From Geitlerinema sp. BBD 1991-9 (GTDB lineage Bacteria; Cyanobacteriota; Cyanobacteriia; Cyanobacteriales; Geitlerinemataceae), in assembly GCA_001657325.1 (NCBI GenBank), contig LWRO01000002.1, positions 273,711-337,710 on the forward strand: a DNA stretch of 64,000 bases, in the 5' to 3' direction. Positions within the stretch are counted from its first letter, which is position 1, and each line of letters starts with the position of its first letter. The notes beneath the pieces are model-generated. The model worked only from the letters and a program-made list of their open reading frames with translations. It had not been told where the DNA came from and did not search any database. This document shows positions 25,539 to 34,349 of the stretch, piece by piece. The position numbers and the translations under genes were made by a program.

Positions 25539-28138
25539 ATGAAAATTTCAGTGGTTGCTCGATCGTTTGATTGGAGATTGTCAGGACCATTAAACGCTTC
25601 TGCGCTCTTCATATTACTAAATATCACCCCCGTCTTCGGACAAATCATCCCCGACAGTACGCTTCCCAACCCCTCCCAGGTTTCGATCGAGGGCAATACT
25701 ATCACTCTTGACGGAGGAACGGAAGCCGGAAGTAATCTCTTTCACTCGTTTCAAGACTTTTCCGTCCCGACGGGTACAGAAGCCTTTTTCAACAACGCCA
25801 CCAGCATTGAAAATATCCTCACCCGCGTGACGGGGGGCAATATTTCCCACATCGACGGGCTGATTCGCGCTAATGGGACAGCAAACCTGTTTCTCCTCAA
25901 TCCCAACGGTATTGTCTTTGGAGAAAACGCCCGACTCGATATCGGTGGGTCGTTTTTGGCAACGACGGCGGACAGTGTCACCTTCGGCGACGGCATGGAA
26001 TTCAGTACCGCCAACCCGAACGCCTCACCGCTGCTGAGCGTCAACGTTCCAACGGGGTTGCAGTGGAACGGACAGGGGGCAGAAGCCATTGAGGTACGCG
26101 GCAACGGTCACGGCTTCACGACTCAAGACCCGACGTTTGCCCCCATCGAGCGAACCCAGCAGATAACGGGGTTGCAAGTGCCAGCCGAGTCTACGCTGGC
26201 ATTGGTGGGAGGAAATATCAACTTAATCGGCGGTACGCTGACGGCGGAAAGCGGACGCATTGAGTTGGGAGCTGTGGCGGGAACGGTTCCGGCGCGTGTC
26301 GAGCTAACCCTGCTCGGAACCGGATGGGAACTGAACTATGCCGCAGTAGAGGAGTTTGGCGATATTGCCCTGTCCCAGCAAGCGGCGGCCGATGTCAGTG
26401 GAGCCGGGCCGGGGGCGGTGAGATTCAGATTGTGGGGCGGCGACTGACCCTGACTGATGGCTCGGTGGCGTTGATTCAAACCTTTGGAGTACAATCGGGC
26501 GGCCTGTTGCGGTTGGAGGCAACGGAAGCAGTCGATCTTGCGGGGGTAAACCCGGAGGTGACGGTGCGGAGTTCACTGCGAACGGAAACGCTATCGGACA
26601 GTCGAGGGGCAGATATTTTGGTTGAAACTCAACGACTTTCGATTACTGATGGCGCATGGGTTTTAGTAACAGTGTTTGGGGAAGGAGACGGTGGAGATGT
26701 CAGTGTGAACGCGCCGGAGTCAACGGAAGTTTCGGGGTTTGCTTCCAGCCGTCCTGATATCTTTTCAATACTCTCTTCCGCAACCTTCGCTCCTGGCGAT
26801 TCGGGAAATATAACTTTGTCAACTGGACGATTAACACTTCTTGATGGAGGAAGCCTGTCATCCCCAGCCTTTTTTAGTACGGGAAATAGTGGCGATGTTA
26901 TTGTTAATGCAACTGAATCTATAGAGATGGCTGGAGTTACTCCTCTGGTATTTAACCCTAGCAGCATTGCTGCAGCCTCTGTGGGGTTCGGTAACGGAGG
27001 AACGTTGATTGTCAATACACCTCGACTATTAGTTCGAGATGGTGCGGTTCTAAGCACGAGTACTTTGGCAGATGGAAGAGCCGGCAATGTTTTTGTCAAT
27101 GCTACGGAATCTATTGAAGTGACAGGAGCGGCGTCCGGCTCTGATGGTGCTAGCCTACCTGCCCAAATTGGGTCCGATGCATTTCTTGCCGATCCGGCAT
27201 TACAAGCATTTTTAGGGGTTCCCAGTATTCCGAGTGGCGATGCTGGCAACACAACCATTAACACGCCCCGCTTAATCGTCTCCGATGGCGCGGAAGTGAC
27301 TGTTGCCAACGAAGGCACGGGGCGCGCAGGTAACTTAATCGTTAATGCCGATTCGATCCTCCTGCTCGATAGCGATGCGGGTATTGCGGCTTCTACAGCT
27401 TCCGGTGAAGGGGGCAACATCACCCTTAACGCCGACACTCTGAAACTGCGAAACGAAAGCCAAATTACCACCGAAGCGGGCGGCAGTGGAAACGGCGGCA
27501 ACATTACTCTCAACGTGGAAACCATCTCTGCGTTAGAAAACAGCCTTATCAATGCCAATGCTTTTGAAGGTAGCGGCGGTAACATTCGCCTCACCGCTGA
27601 GGGTATCTTCTTTTCACCCAACAGCGCGATTACAGCTAGCTCTCAACTGGGGATCGATGGCTTAATCGACATTACCGAACCGGAAGTCGATACCAGTTCG
27701 GCGTTGGTGCAGTTGAGCAGTGAACTCATCGATCCGGCAACGCAGGTGGTTTCTGATTGTCAGGTGGCGGTAGAGAACACGTTTATCGTCACGGGAAACG
27801 GGGGCTTACCACCCGATCCCACGGGTGTTTTGAGGGGTCAAGACATTTGGGTCGATACGCGACTGACGGAAATTCGCGAATCCCATCGATCGAACGAGGA
27901 AGCAAACAGCGAAGAAAGTTCGCTCGAGCCTCAGCCCATTTCTGAGGTCGATGGAAATCGCGATACAGATCGCTCGTCCTTCCTCCGGTTGCAAGAGGAA
28001 GCTTTGACAGACCCAACCCATGCTGAGTTAGTCGAAGCCAATGGATGGCGAGTCGATGCGAACGGGAATGTTCAACTGGTCAGTTATCAGCCTCGAAATG
28101 CCCCTTTTCTTCCTTCAGAATGTCTTTTAGAACGTTAA
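25539..28138 (+). pseudogene. TpsA-type adhesin (copy 2), interrupted by a -1 frameshift at a G5 tract
   Basis: The first frame (25539-26447) has the signal peptide (LNITPVFGQ), TPS domain (AGSNLFHSFQDFSV; IDGLIRANGTANLFLLNPNG) and first rungs, then stops. The second frame (from ~26414 to 28138) continues the same protein with EIQIVGRRLTLTDGSVALIQ, further rungs, NTFIVTGNGGLPPDP and the tail VEANGWRVDANGNVQLVSY...PSECLLER. The break is at GGGGG (26411-26415). Restoring a sixth G gives PGGGEIQ, exactly the pattern of the paralogues. The intact product would be ~866 residues. The lesion may be a real mutation, a phase-variable G tract, ribosomal slippage or a sequencing error. Apart from this one base the gene looks undecayed. 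Confidence 0.85.
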
Positions 28139-28141
28139 AAA

Positions 28142-28166
28142 ACACACTCGAGGTTAAAAAGTGTGT
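28142..28166. other. Hairpin between TpsA copies 2 and 3
   Basis: ACACACT (28142-28148) and AGTGTGT (28160-28166) form 7-bp arms with an 11-nt loop just after the copy 2 stop. No clean U-run follows; it may be a weak terminator or a 3' stabilising stem. Confidence 0.35.
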
Positions 28167-28189
28167 CAAAACAGAACTCGATCGAACCC

Positions 28190-28245
28190 GATCGATTATC
28201 TAGAAAAAGGCAGGCTGAATACAGATCTAACAAGAAAAAACCCAG
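28190..28245 (+). repeat. Shared leader cassette of tandem TpsA genes, copy 2
   Basis: Repeat of the cassette at 25471-25538: CGATCGATTATCTAGAAAAA, then GCTGAATACAGATCTAACAA and AAAACCCAG directly before ATG 28246. Confidence 0.6.
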
Positions 28246-31200
28246 ATGAAAATTTCAATTAGCGATCGATTGTTCGATTGGGGATTGTCAGTACCATTAA
28301 ACGCTTCTGCGCTCTTCATATTACTAAATATCACCCCTGTCTTCGGACAAATCGTTCCCGACGCAACACTTCCCAATCCTTCCCAGGTTTCGATCGAGGG
28401 CAATACTTACACTCTAGACGGTGGAACCGAAGCCGGAACCAATCTTTTTCATTCCTTTGACAGTTTTTCCGTCCTGACGGGTACAGAAGCCTTTTTCAAC
28501 AACGCCGCCAGCATTGAAAACATCCTCACCCGCGTCACGGGAGGCAACATCTCCAACATCGACGGCTTAATTCGCGCTAACGGGACGGCGAATCTGTTTC
28601 TAATCAACCCCAACGGCATTGTCTTTGGAAACAACGCTCGTCTCGACATCGGCGGTTCGTTCCTAGGTACTACTGCTGAGAGCGTTTTGTTCGATAGCGG
28701 TGAGGCGTTTAGTGCCACCCAGCCCCGCAGGACTCCCCTGCTAACGGTGACAGTGCCAGTGGGTCTGCAACTGGGGCCCCGTTCGGGAAACATCCAGGTC
28801 AACGGTGCGGGTCACGGGTTTACGAGCCAGGATACTCCCCTGTCGGATATTCTGCTCGCCAACGGTTTCCCGTTTCAGGGGCAGAGCTTGGTGCGAACCG
28901 ATCGCCATGTGGGCTTAGAAGTCCTGCCGGGTCAGACCCTCGCCCTACTGGGGGGTAGCGTGGATCTGCCCGGAGGCATCCTGACCGCAGAAGGAGGGCG
29001 GGTTGAGGTGGGAGCGGTGGAGAATGGCATCGTTACCCTCAGTCCCATTTCGGCAGGCTGGCAATTCAATTACGAGGGCGTGGCAGGCTTTCGAGACATT
29101 CGTTTTTCCCAGGCGGCGACGGCGGACACATCGGGAACGGGTGCAGGGTCTATGCAAATTGCTGGGCGAGATATTACGTTTGCCGATGGCTCCCTAGCGT
29201 TGATTCAAACGACAGGTAGCCAAGATGGGGGCCGCCTGAGTGTTCGGGCATCCGGGTTACTCGAAGCGCTCGGCTCCACACCAGACCCCTTGAGCATGGT
29301 AATCGGTGGAATTGAGAGCCAAACGATCGCTGAAGGATCGGCGGCGAGCGTTGAAGTATCTGCCAATCGCCTGGTGGTGCGCGGCGGCAGTCGGGTCGGT
29401 TCGAGAACCTACAGTGGAGGAAACGCCGGATCGGTGCGCGTGACGGTGACAGATGCGATCGAATTGCGGAATGTCTCTCCCCTCAACCCATTGTTGACTC
29501 CCGAGATCTTCAATCATATCCTCGGTTCCGGTGATGGCGGCAACATCGAGATATCAGCACACACCCTGAGCTTTACGGATGGAGCGAGCGTAACAGCAGG
29601 TACGTTCGGTAGCGGTCGGGGTGGAAACGTAACAGTTGACGTTGCCGAGTCGATCGAGATTATGGGTGGATCGCCCATCAACCCGATCGATGCTTCCAGT
29701 ATCGAGAGCTTCTCTTTTGCTGGTGGCGCGAGTGGCAATGTCGAGGTATCGGCCCGGAACTTGCGCGTTATCGATGGTGCGGGCATCAATACCCCAACCC
29801 TCGGCAGCGGTCGAGGGGGAAACGTGACAGTTAACGTGGTCGAGTCGATCGATCTTGTCGGCATCTCTCCTATCAATGCCAGTGTCGCCGCGAATATCAA
29901 CAGCCTCGCTGTAGGTTCTGGTGACAGTGGGAACGTATCGATATCGACCCAAAACTTGCGTGTGATGGAAGGGGCGCAGATTACTGCCGGCACTTTTGAC
30001 AAGGGTCGGGGGGGAGATGTGACGATTGAGGTAGCTGAGTCCCTCGAACTCTTTGGTTTAGCACCTTTCAATCCAGATCTCACCTCGACACTCTCAGTCA
30101 CCCCGAGAACGGCCAGCATCAATAGCATCTCCTTGGGTTCGGGCGATGGCGGCAACATCCGGATATCAGCCCGGAATGTGCGTTTTGCCGATGGCGGGCA
30201 GATCAGTGCGTCCAGTACGGCCAGCGGCAGGGGGGGAAACGTAACGCTCGATGCGGCCGAGTCGATCGAGGCTGTCGGTGCATCGCCCCTTGACTCCTTT
30301 ATCCGCTCTGGCATCACGAGCAGCGGTCTCAGCACGGGTGACGGTGGCACTGTGACAATTCATACGTCAAGGCTGATGCTGCGGGATGGTGGCGCTGTGA
30401 GTACGAATACTTTTGGACGGGGAAATGCTGGAACGATCGCGATCGATTCAACGGCCTCGATTGAGGTTCAGGGTGGAGTGCCGGGTGAGAATGTTTTTTC
30501 AGCCGTCGAATCGGCAGCAACTCCTCTTCCCGATAGCTTTGGAACGACCACCGGACTTTCTGGGGATTCTGGAAATGTCACGATCTCGACCCCCCAACTA
30601 TCGATCGCCAATGGCGGCCGGGTTAGCGCCCTCAATGAAGGATCGGGACTCGGGGGAACCGTTCGCATCAATTCGGGTGAAATCGTGCGCCTCGATCGCA
30701 ATGCTGGCATTACGGCTTCCACCCTATCGGGTGAAGGGGGTAATGTCGTCCTCGCCGCCAGCAGCTTGCAGTTGACCGACCAGAGCCAGATCGGTGCTGA
30801 AGCTGGGGGAACGGGGAACGGTGGCAATATCACGATCGCGGCGGACACCATCGCGCTGTTGGAAGGAAGCCGTATTAACGCGAATGCCCTTGAAGGTCAG
30901 GGGGGCAACATCGAAATTGCGACCCGAGGTCTGTTCGTCTCTCCCGAGAGCAGCATCACCGCCAGTTCTCAACTGGGGGTAGACGGTATCGTTGCCGTTA
31001 CGGAACCGGAGATCGATACCAGTTCGGCGTTGGTTTCATTGAGTGAAGATCCCATCGACCCGACGACTCAAGTTGTTTCGGCTTGTTCGGTGGCTCGCGA
31101 AAACTCTTTTGTCGTCACGGGAAACGGCGGACTTCCACCCGATCCCATTAATGATTTCCTGCGGGGTCAAACGGTTTGGGTCGATTTGCGCGATTTTTTC

Positions 31201-31419
31201 GATTTAGAAGGAGAGAACTCGTTTGAGGTCGATGAAAATCGCGATGGAGATCGATCTGAGAAAGGGCAATCTCAAGGAGAAGCCCTGACAGATGCTACCA
31301 ATTCTGAATTAGTCGAAGCAAATGGATGGCGTATCGATGCGAATGGAGATGTTGAATTGGTGAGTTATCAGTCTCGAAAGGTTAGTTTTATACCTTCGGA
31401 ATGTCTATGGGAACGTTAA
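28246..31419 (+). CDS. TpsA-type filamentous haemagglutinin-like adhesin (copy 3)
   Basis: A 1057-residue protein, the longest of the array. Signal peptide to LNITPVFGQ, TPS domain (AGTNLFHSFDSFSV; IDGLIRANGTANLFLINPNG; NNARLDIGGSF) and a long beta-helix. Residues ~425-730 are regular ~65-70-residue modules of the type GSGDGGNIEISA...DGASVTAGTFGSGRGGNVTVDVAESIE. At the DNA level these make repeats about 200 bp apart (near 29530, 29730, 29920, 30144 and 30340). The end has NSFVVTGNGGLPPDP, WVDLRDFF and the tail VEANGWRIDANGDVELVSYQ...PSEC. It needs a TpsB pore for export. Its first ~100 bp are almost identical to copy 2. Confidence 0.93.
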   Translation: MKISISDRLFDWGLSVPLNASALFILLNITPVFGQIVPDATLPNPSQVSIEGNTYTLDGGTEAGTNLFHSFDSFSVLTGTEAFFNNAASIENILTRVTGGNISNIDGLIRANGTANLFLINPNGIVFGNNARLDIGGSFLGTTAESVLFDSGEAFSATQPRRTPLLTVTVPVGLQLGPRSGNIQVNGAGHGFTSQDTPLSDILLANGFPFQGQSLVRTDRHVGLEVLPGQTLALLGGSVDLPGGILTAEGGRVEVGAVENGIVTLSPISAGWQFNYEGVAGFRDIRFSQAATADTSGTGAGSMQIAGRDITFADGSLALIQTTGSQDGGRLSVRASGLLEALGSTPDPLSMVIGGIESQTIAEGSAASVEVSANRLVVRGGSRVGSRTYSGGNAGSVRVTVTDAIELRNVSPLNPLLTPEIFNHILGSGDGGNIEISAHTLSFTDGASVTAGTFGSGRGGNVTVDVAESIEIMGGSPINPIDASSIESFSFAGGASGNVEVSARNLRVIDGAGINTPTLGSGRGGNVTVNVVESIDLVGISPINASVAANINSLAVGSGDSGNVSISTQNLRVMEGAQITAGTFDKGRGGDVTIEVAESLELFGLAPFNPDLTSTLSVTPRTASINSISLGSGDGGNIRISARNVRFADGGQISASSTASGRGGNVTLDAAESIEAVGASPLDSFIRSGITSSGLSTGDGGTVTIHTSRLMLRDGGAVSTNTFGRGNAGTIAIDSTASIEVQGGVPGENVFSAVESAATPLPDSFGTTTGLSGDSGNVTISTPQLSIANGGRVSALNEGSGLGGTVRINSGEIVRLDRNAGITASTLSGEGGNVVLAASSLQLTDQSQIGAEAGGTGNGGNITIAADTIALLEGSRINANALEGQGGNIEIATRGLFVSPESSITASSQLGVDGIVAVTEPEIDTSSALVSLSEDPIDPTTQVVSACSVARENSFVVTGNGGLPPDPINDFLRGQTVWVDLRDFFDLEGENSFEVDENRDGDRSEKGQSQGEALTDATNSELVEANGWRIDANGDVELVSYQSRKVSFIPSECLWER

Positions 31420-31460
31420 AAAAACACTCGATCGGCATTAAAAACTGTTTCAAAACAAGA

Positions 31461-31529
31461 CTCGATCGAACTTTGTCGGTTATCTAGGAAAAGAAAGACT
31501 GAAGACAGGTCGAGCAAGGAGAAACCCAG
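31461..31529 (+). repeat. Shared leader cassette of tandem TpsA genes, copy 3
   Basis: Third copy of the cassette: CTCGATCGAACTTTGTCGGT, TATCTAGGAAAAG, GAAGACAGGTCGAGCAAGGA and GAAACCCAG before the GTG at 31530. This copy has AAGGAG, a better Shine-Dalgarno than the other two. Confidence 0.55.
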
Positions 31530-34067
31530 GTGGAAATTCCAATGGACGATCGATTGTGCGATCGAGTGTTGTCAGTAATGTTGAGAACTTCTGCACTTCT
31601 CACGTTACTCAATGTCACTCCCGTTTTCGGACAAATCGTCCCCGACAGTACGCTTCCCAACCCCTCCCAGGTCTCGATCGAGGGCAATACTTACACCCTC
31701 AACGGAGGAACGGAAGCCGGAAGCAATCTATTTCATTCCTTCGAGGATTTTTCCGTCCCGACCGGTTCGGAAGCCTTTTTCAACAATGCCACAAGCATCG
31801 AAAACATCCTCACCCGCGTGACAGGAGGAAACATTTCCAACATCGACGGGTTAATTCGAGCCAACGGGACAGCAAACCTGTTTCTCATCAATCCCAACGG
31901 TCTGATTTTCGGGCCGAACGCGCGGTTGGATATTGACGGCTCGTTTTTCGGGACAACGGCCAACAGCATCGTGTTTGAAAACGGCTTGGAATTCAGTGCA
32001 ACGGCTCCTGAAGCTCAACCGCTGCTCACCGTGAGCGTCCCCGTCGGCTTGCAATTCAATCAAAATCCTGGAGCCATTCAGGTGCAAGGATCGGGAAATC
32101 ATTTGTCTCTTTTGCAACGGCCTCCAGTCGGTCTCTTCTTACCCTTCAACCGAGGTGATAGTGATTCTGGGCTACGGGTTAATCCCGGTCGGACTCTTAG
32201 CTTAATCGGAGGCGATATTGTCTTAGATGGCGGTAGGCTAACTGCTGAAGGCGGACGGATTAACCTGGGAAGTGTTCGCTCTGCTGGGGTCAGTCTGACC
32301 CCCACGTCGGAAGGTTGGACGTTAGACGATCGAAACGCATCCGACTATGGAAATATTCGCCTTCTCTCACAGGCGCTAGTGGATGCAAGTGGTAATGGGG
32401 GAGGTTCGATCTGGGTGCAAGGGCGTAATCTCTCTCTCGAAGAGGGATCGGTAATCTTAATTCAAAATGAAGGAGTTCAGCCTGCCGGAGACATTCGAGT
32501 CAATCTCTCCGAGTCTTTGCAGGCAATCGGAACGACACCCAACGCACTGATTCGCAGCCAGTTGTTAAATGGTGCAGCCCGGTTGGGAAATGGCGGAGAC
32601 ATCGTCATTTCCAGTCAGACTGTCGATTTACAGGGCGGGGGATCGATCAAAACAACTAGCTTCAGCGAGGGGGCAGGGGGCAATATTGAGATTAGCGCCT
32701 TGGACTCCGTGCAAGTGCAAGGGACTTCGCCCATTAACCCAACTTTGGCGAGTACGATCCAGACCGCTACGGACATCGGCGCTCGCGGCGAACAGGGAGA
32801 TCTGACGATTTCAACCCAGCGATTGACCGTACTCGATGGAGCACGGGTGGGAGCCTTTCCCTTCGGCAACGGCGGAGGAGATGTAATCGTTAATGCCAGC
32901 GAATCGATCGAACTCATTGGAGTAGATCCCTTAATTTTTCAGCCCAGCGTGTTGGGGACGACAACGCTCGGTGCTGGGAATGCCGGTAACTTAACTGTCA
33001 ACACGCCCAGGTTGGTGATTCGAGATGGAGGAAGACTCGATACGTCTACTCTGGCATCGGGCAATGCAGGCAGCGTGATAGTGAACGTTTCGGAGGTTAT
33101 TGAAGTCAGTGGAACGGTACCGGGATCGGTTAACCCGAGTCCGATCGGTTCTTCTGCCACTCTGGTGGATGAAAGTCTACAACAGGCTTTTGGATTTCCT
33201 CCTCTGCCGACTGGAGACACTGGAAGTGTGACGATAAGCACCCCCGTGTTACGAGTGAGCGATGGAGCGCAAGTGACGGTTAGGCACGACGGGCCGGGAA
33301 ATGCTGGTTCTCTGCAAGTCGATGCTGACTCGATTGCGCTCGACGATCGAGGCGGTATCACCGCTTCGACGCAATCGGGTGAAGGCGGTAATATCGAGCT
33401 TCGCGTAGATAACTCGCTGCAACTACGCCACGTCAGCCAAATTAGTGCCGAAGCTGGAGGCAGTGGCAGCGGTGGCAACTTGACCATTTCGGCCGACACG
33501 ATGGCATTGCTCGAGGGTAGCACCATCAATGCTAATGCCTTTGAAGGGAGCGGCGGCAACATCGAGATCGCCACGCAAGGACTGTTTCTGTCCCCAGATA
33601 GCCGCATTACCGCCAGTTCCCAACTCGGAGTAGACGGTATTGTCACCGTTACCGAACCGGAAGTCGATACCAGTTCGGCATTGGTTTCATTAAGCGACGA
33701 TCCCATCGATCCGGTGACTCAGATCGTCTCGACTTGTGCGATCTCTGAGGAAAACACCTTTATCGTGACGGGAAACGGCGGGCTTCCCCCCGATCCGACA
33801 GACACGTTGCGGGGTCAAACAGTTTGGATCGATTTGCGCGATCTGTCAGCTCCAGACCCAGAAGAGCGCTCTAAAATCGATCTCGAGCGTGAAGCCGGCC
33901 GCTCGGATGAAGGGAGATCGCGAAGGTACGCCCCGAGTTCAGACGTTACGTCCCATTTAGTGGAAGCCAACGGGTGGCGTGTCGATACGAATGGGAACGT
34001 TGAACTGGTCAGTTATCAGCCTCGAAATGCCCCTTTTCTTCCTTCAGAATGTCTTTTGGAACGTTAA
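31530..34067 (+). CDS. TpsA-type filamentous haemagglutinin-like adhesin (copy 4)
   Basis: An 845-residue protein. GTG 31530 aligns with the ATG of copies 2 and 3; ATG 31542 is the alternative. Signal peptide to LNVTPVFGQ, TPS domain (AGSNLFHSFEDFSVPTGSEA; IDGLIRANGTANLFLINPNG), beta-helix rungs (GNGGDIVISSQTVDLQGGGS; GNAGNLTVNTPRLVIRDGGR) and the end NTFIVTGNGGLPPDP, WIDLRDL and tail VEANGWRVDTNGNVELVSYQ...PSECLLER. The last ~60 bp are almost identical to copy 2, while the start is more divergent, which indicates exchange of segments among the copies. The second CHAT protease gene follows 282 bp later. Confidence 0.93.
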   Translation: MEIPMDDRLCDRVLSVMLRTSALLTLLNVTPVFGQIVPDSTLPNPSQVSIEGNTYTLNGGTEAGSNLFHSFEDFSVPTGSEAFFNNATSIENILTRVTGGNISNIDGLIRANGTANLFLINPNGLIFGPNARLDIDGSFFGTTANSIVFENGLEFSATAPEAQPLLTVSVPVGLQFNQNPGAIQVQGSGNHLSLLQRPPVGLFLPFNRGDSDSGLRVNPGRTLSLIGGDIVLDGGRLTAEGGRINLGSVRSAGVSLTPTSEGWTLDDRNASDYGNIRLLSQALVDASGNGGGSIWVQGRNLSLEEGSVILIQNEGVQPAGDIRVNLSESLQAIGTTPNALIRSQLLNGAARLGNGGDIVISSQTVDLQGGGSIKTTSFSEGAGGNIEISALDSVQVQGTSPINPTLASTIQTATDIGARGEQGDLTISTQRLTVLDGARVGAFPFGNGGGDVIVNASESIELIGVDPLIFQPSVLGTTTLGAGNAGNLTVNTPRLVIRDGGRLDTSTLASGNAGSVIVNVSEVIEVSGTVPGSVNPSPIGSSATLVDESLQQAFGFPPLPTGDTGSVTISTPVLRVSDGAQVTVRHDGPGNAGSLQVDADSIALDDRGGITASTQSGEGGNIELRVDNSLQLRHVSQISAEAGGSGSGGNLTISADTMALLEGSTINANAFEGSGGNIEIATQGLFLSPDSRITASSQLGVDGIVTVTEPEVDTSSALVSLSDDPIDPVTQIVSTCAISEENTFIVTGNGGLPPDPTDTLRGQTVWIDLRDLSAPDPEERSKIDLEREAGRSDEGRSRRYAPSSDVTSHLVEANGWRVDTNGNVELVSYQPRNAPFLPSECLLER

Positions 34068-34349
34068 AAAAGTTAAAAAACAGGATCGATCGATGAATTG
34101 ATGGGCTACTAAGGGTAGGGAACCTCAATGAATTCAAGCTTATTGAGAAATAGGCTCTACTATCGAAAATCAGAAACGAGATTTCAAGGGTTTCAGCTAT
34201 TGGATTTTGAGCCAGAATCGATTTTTCGAGGTGTCCGGTATTGTTTCGTTAAGTGAGGCTCTTGGACGGGTCTAAAATGCTTTTATAGGGGCGGTTAAGG
34301 GTGCTGGCGCTCTCCGATCGAGGTTTTGAGTTCACGACTTTTCCAGGCA

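Noticed and set aside
29514..30350. Long antisense open frame (278 codons) and similar ones opposite the TpsA genes (6859-7575, 26629-27621, 32939-33706)
   Set aside because: They mirror repetitive Gly/Ser-rich beta-helix codons; their composition is low-complexity Pro/Ser and they lack ribosome sites or motifs.
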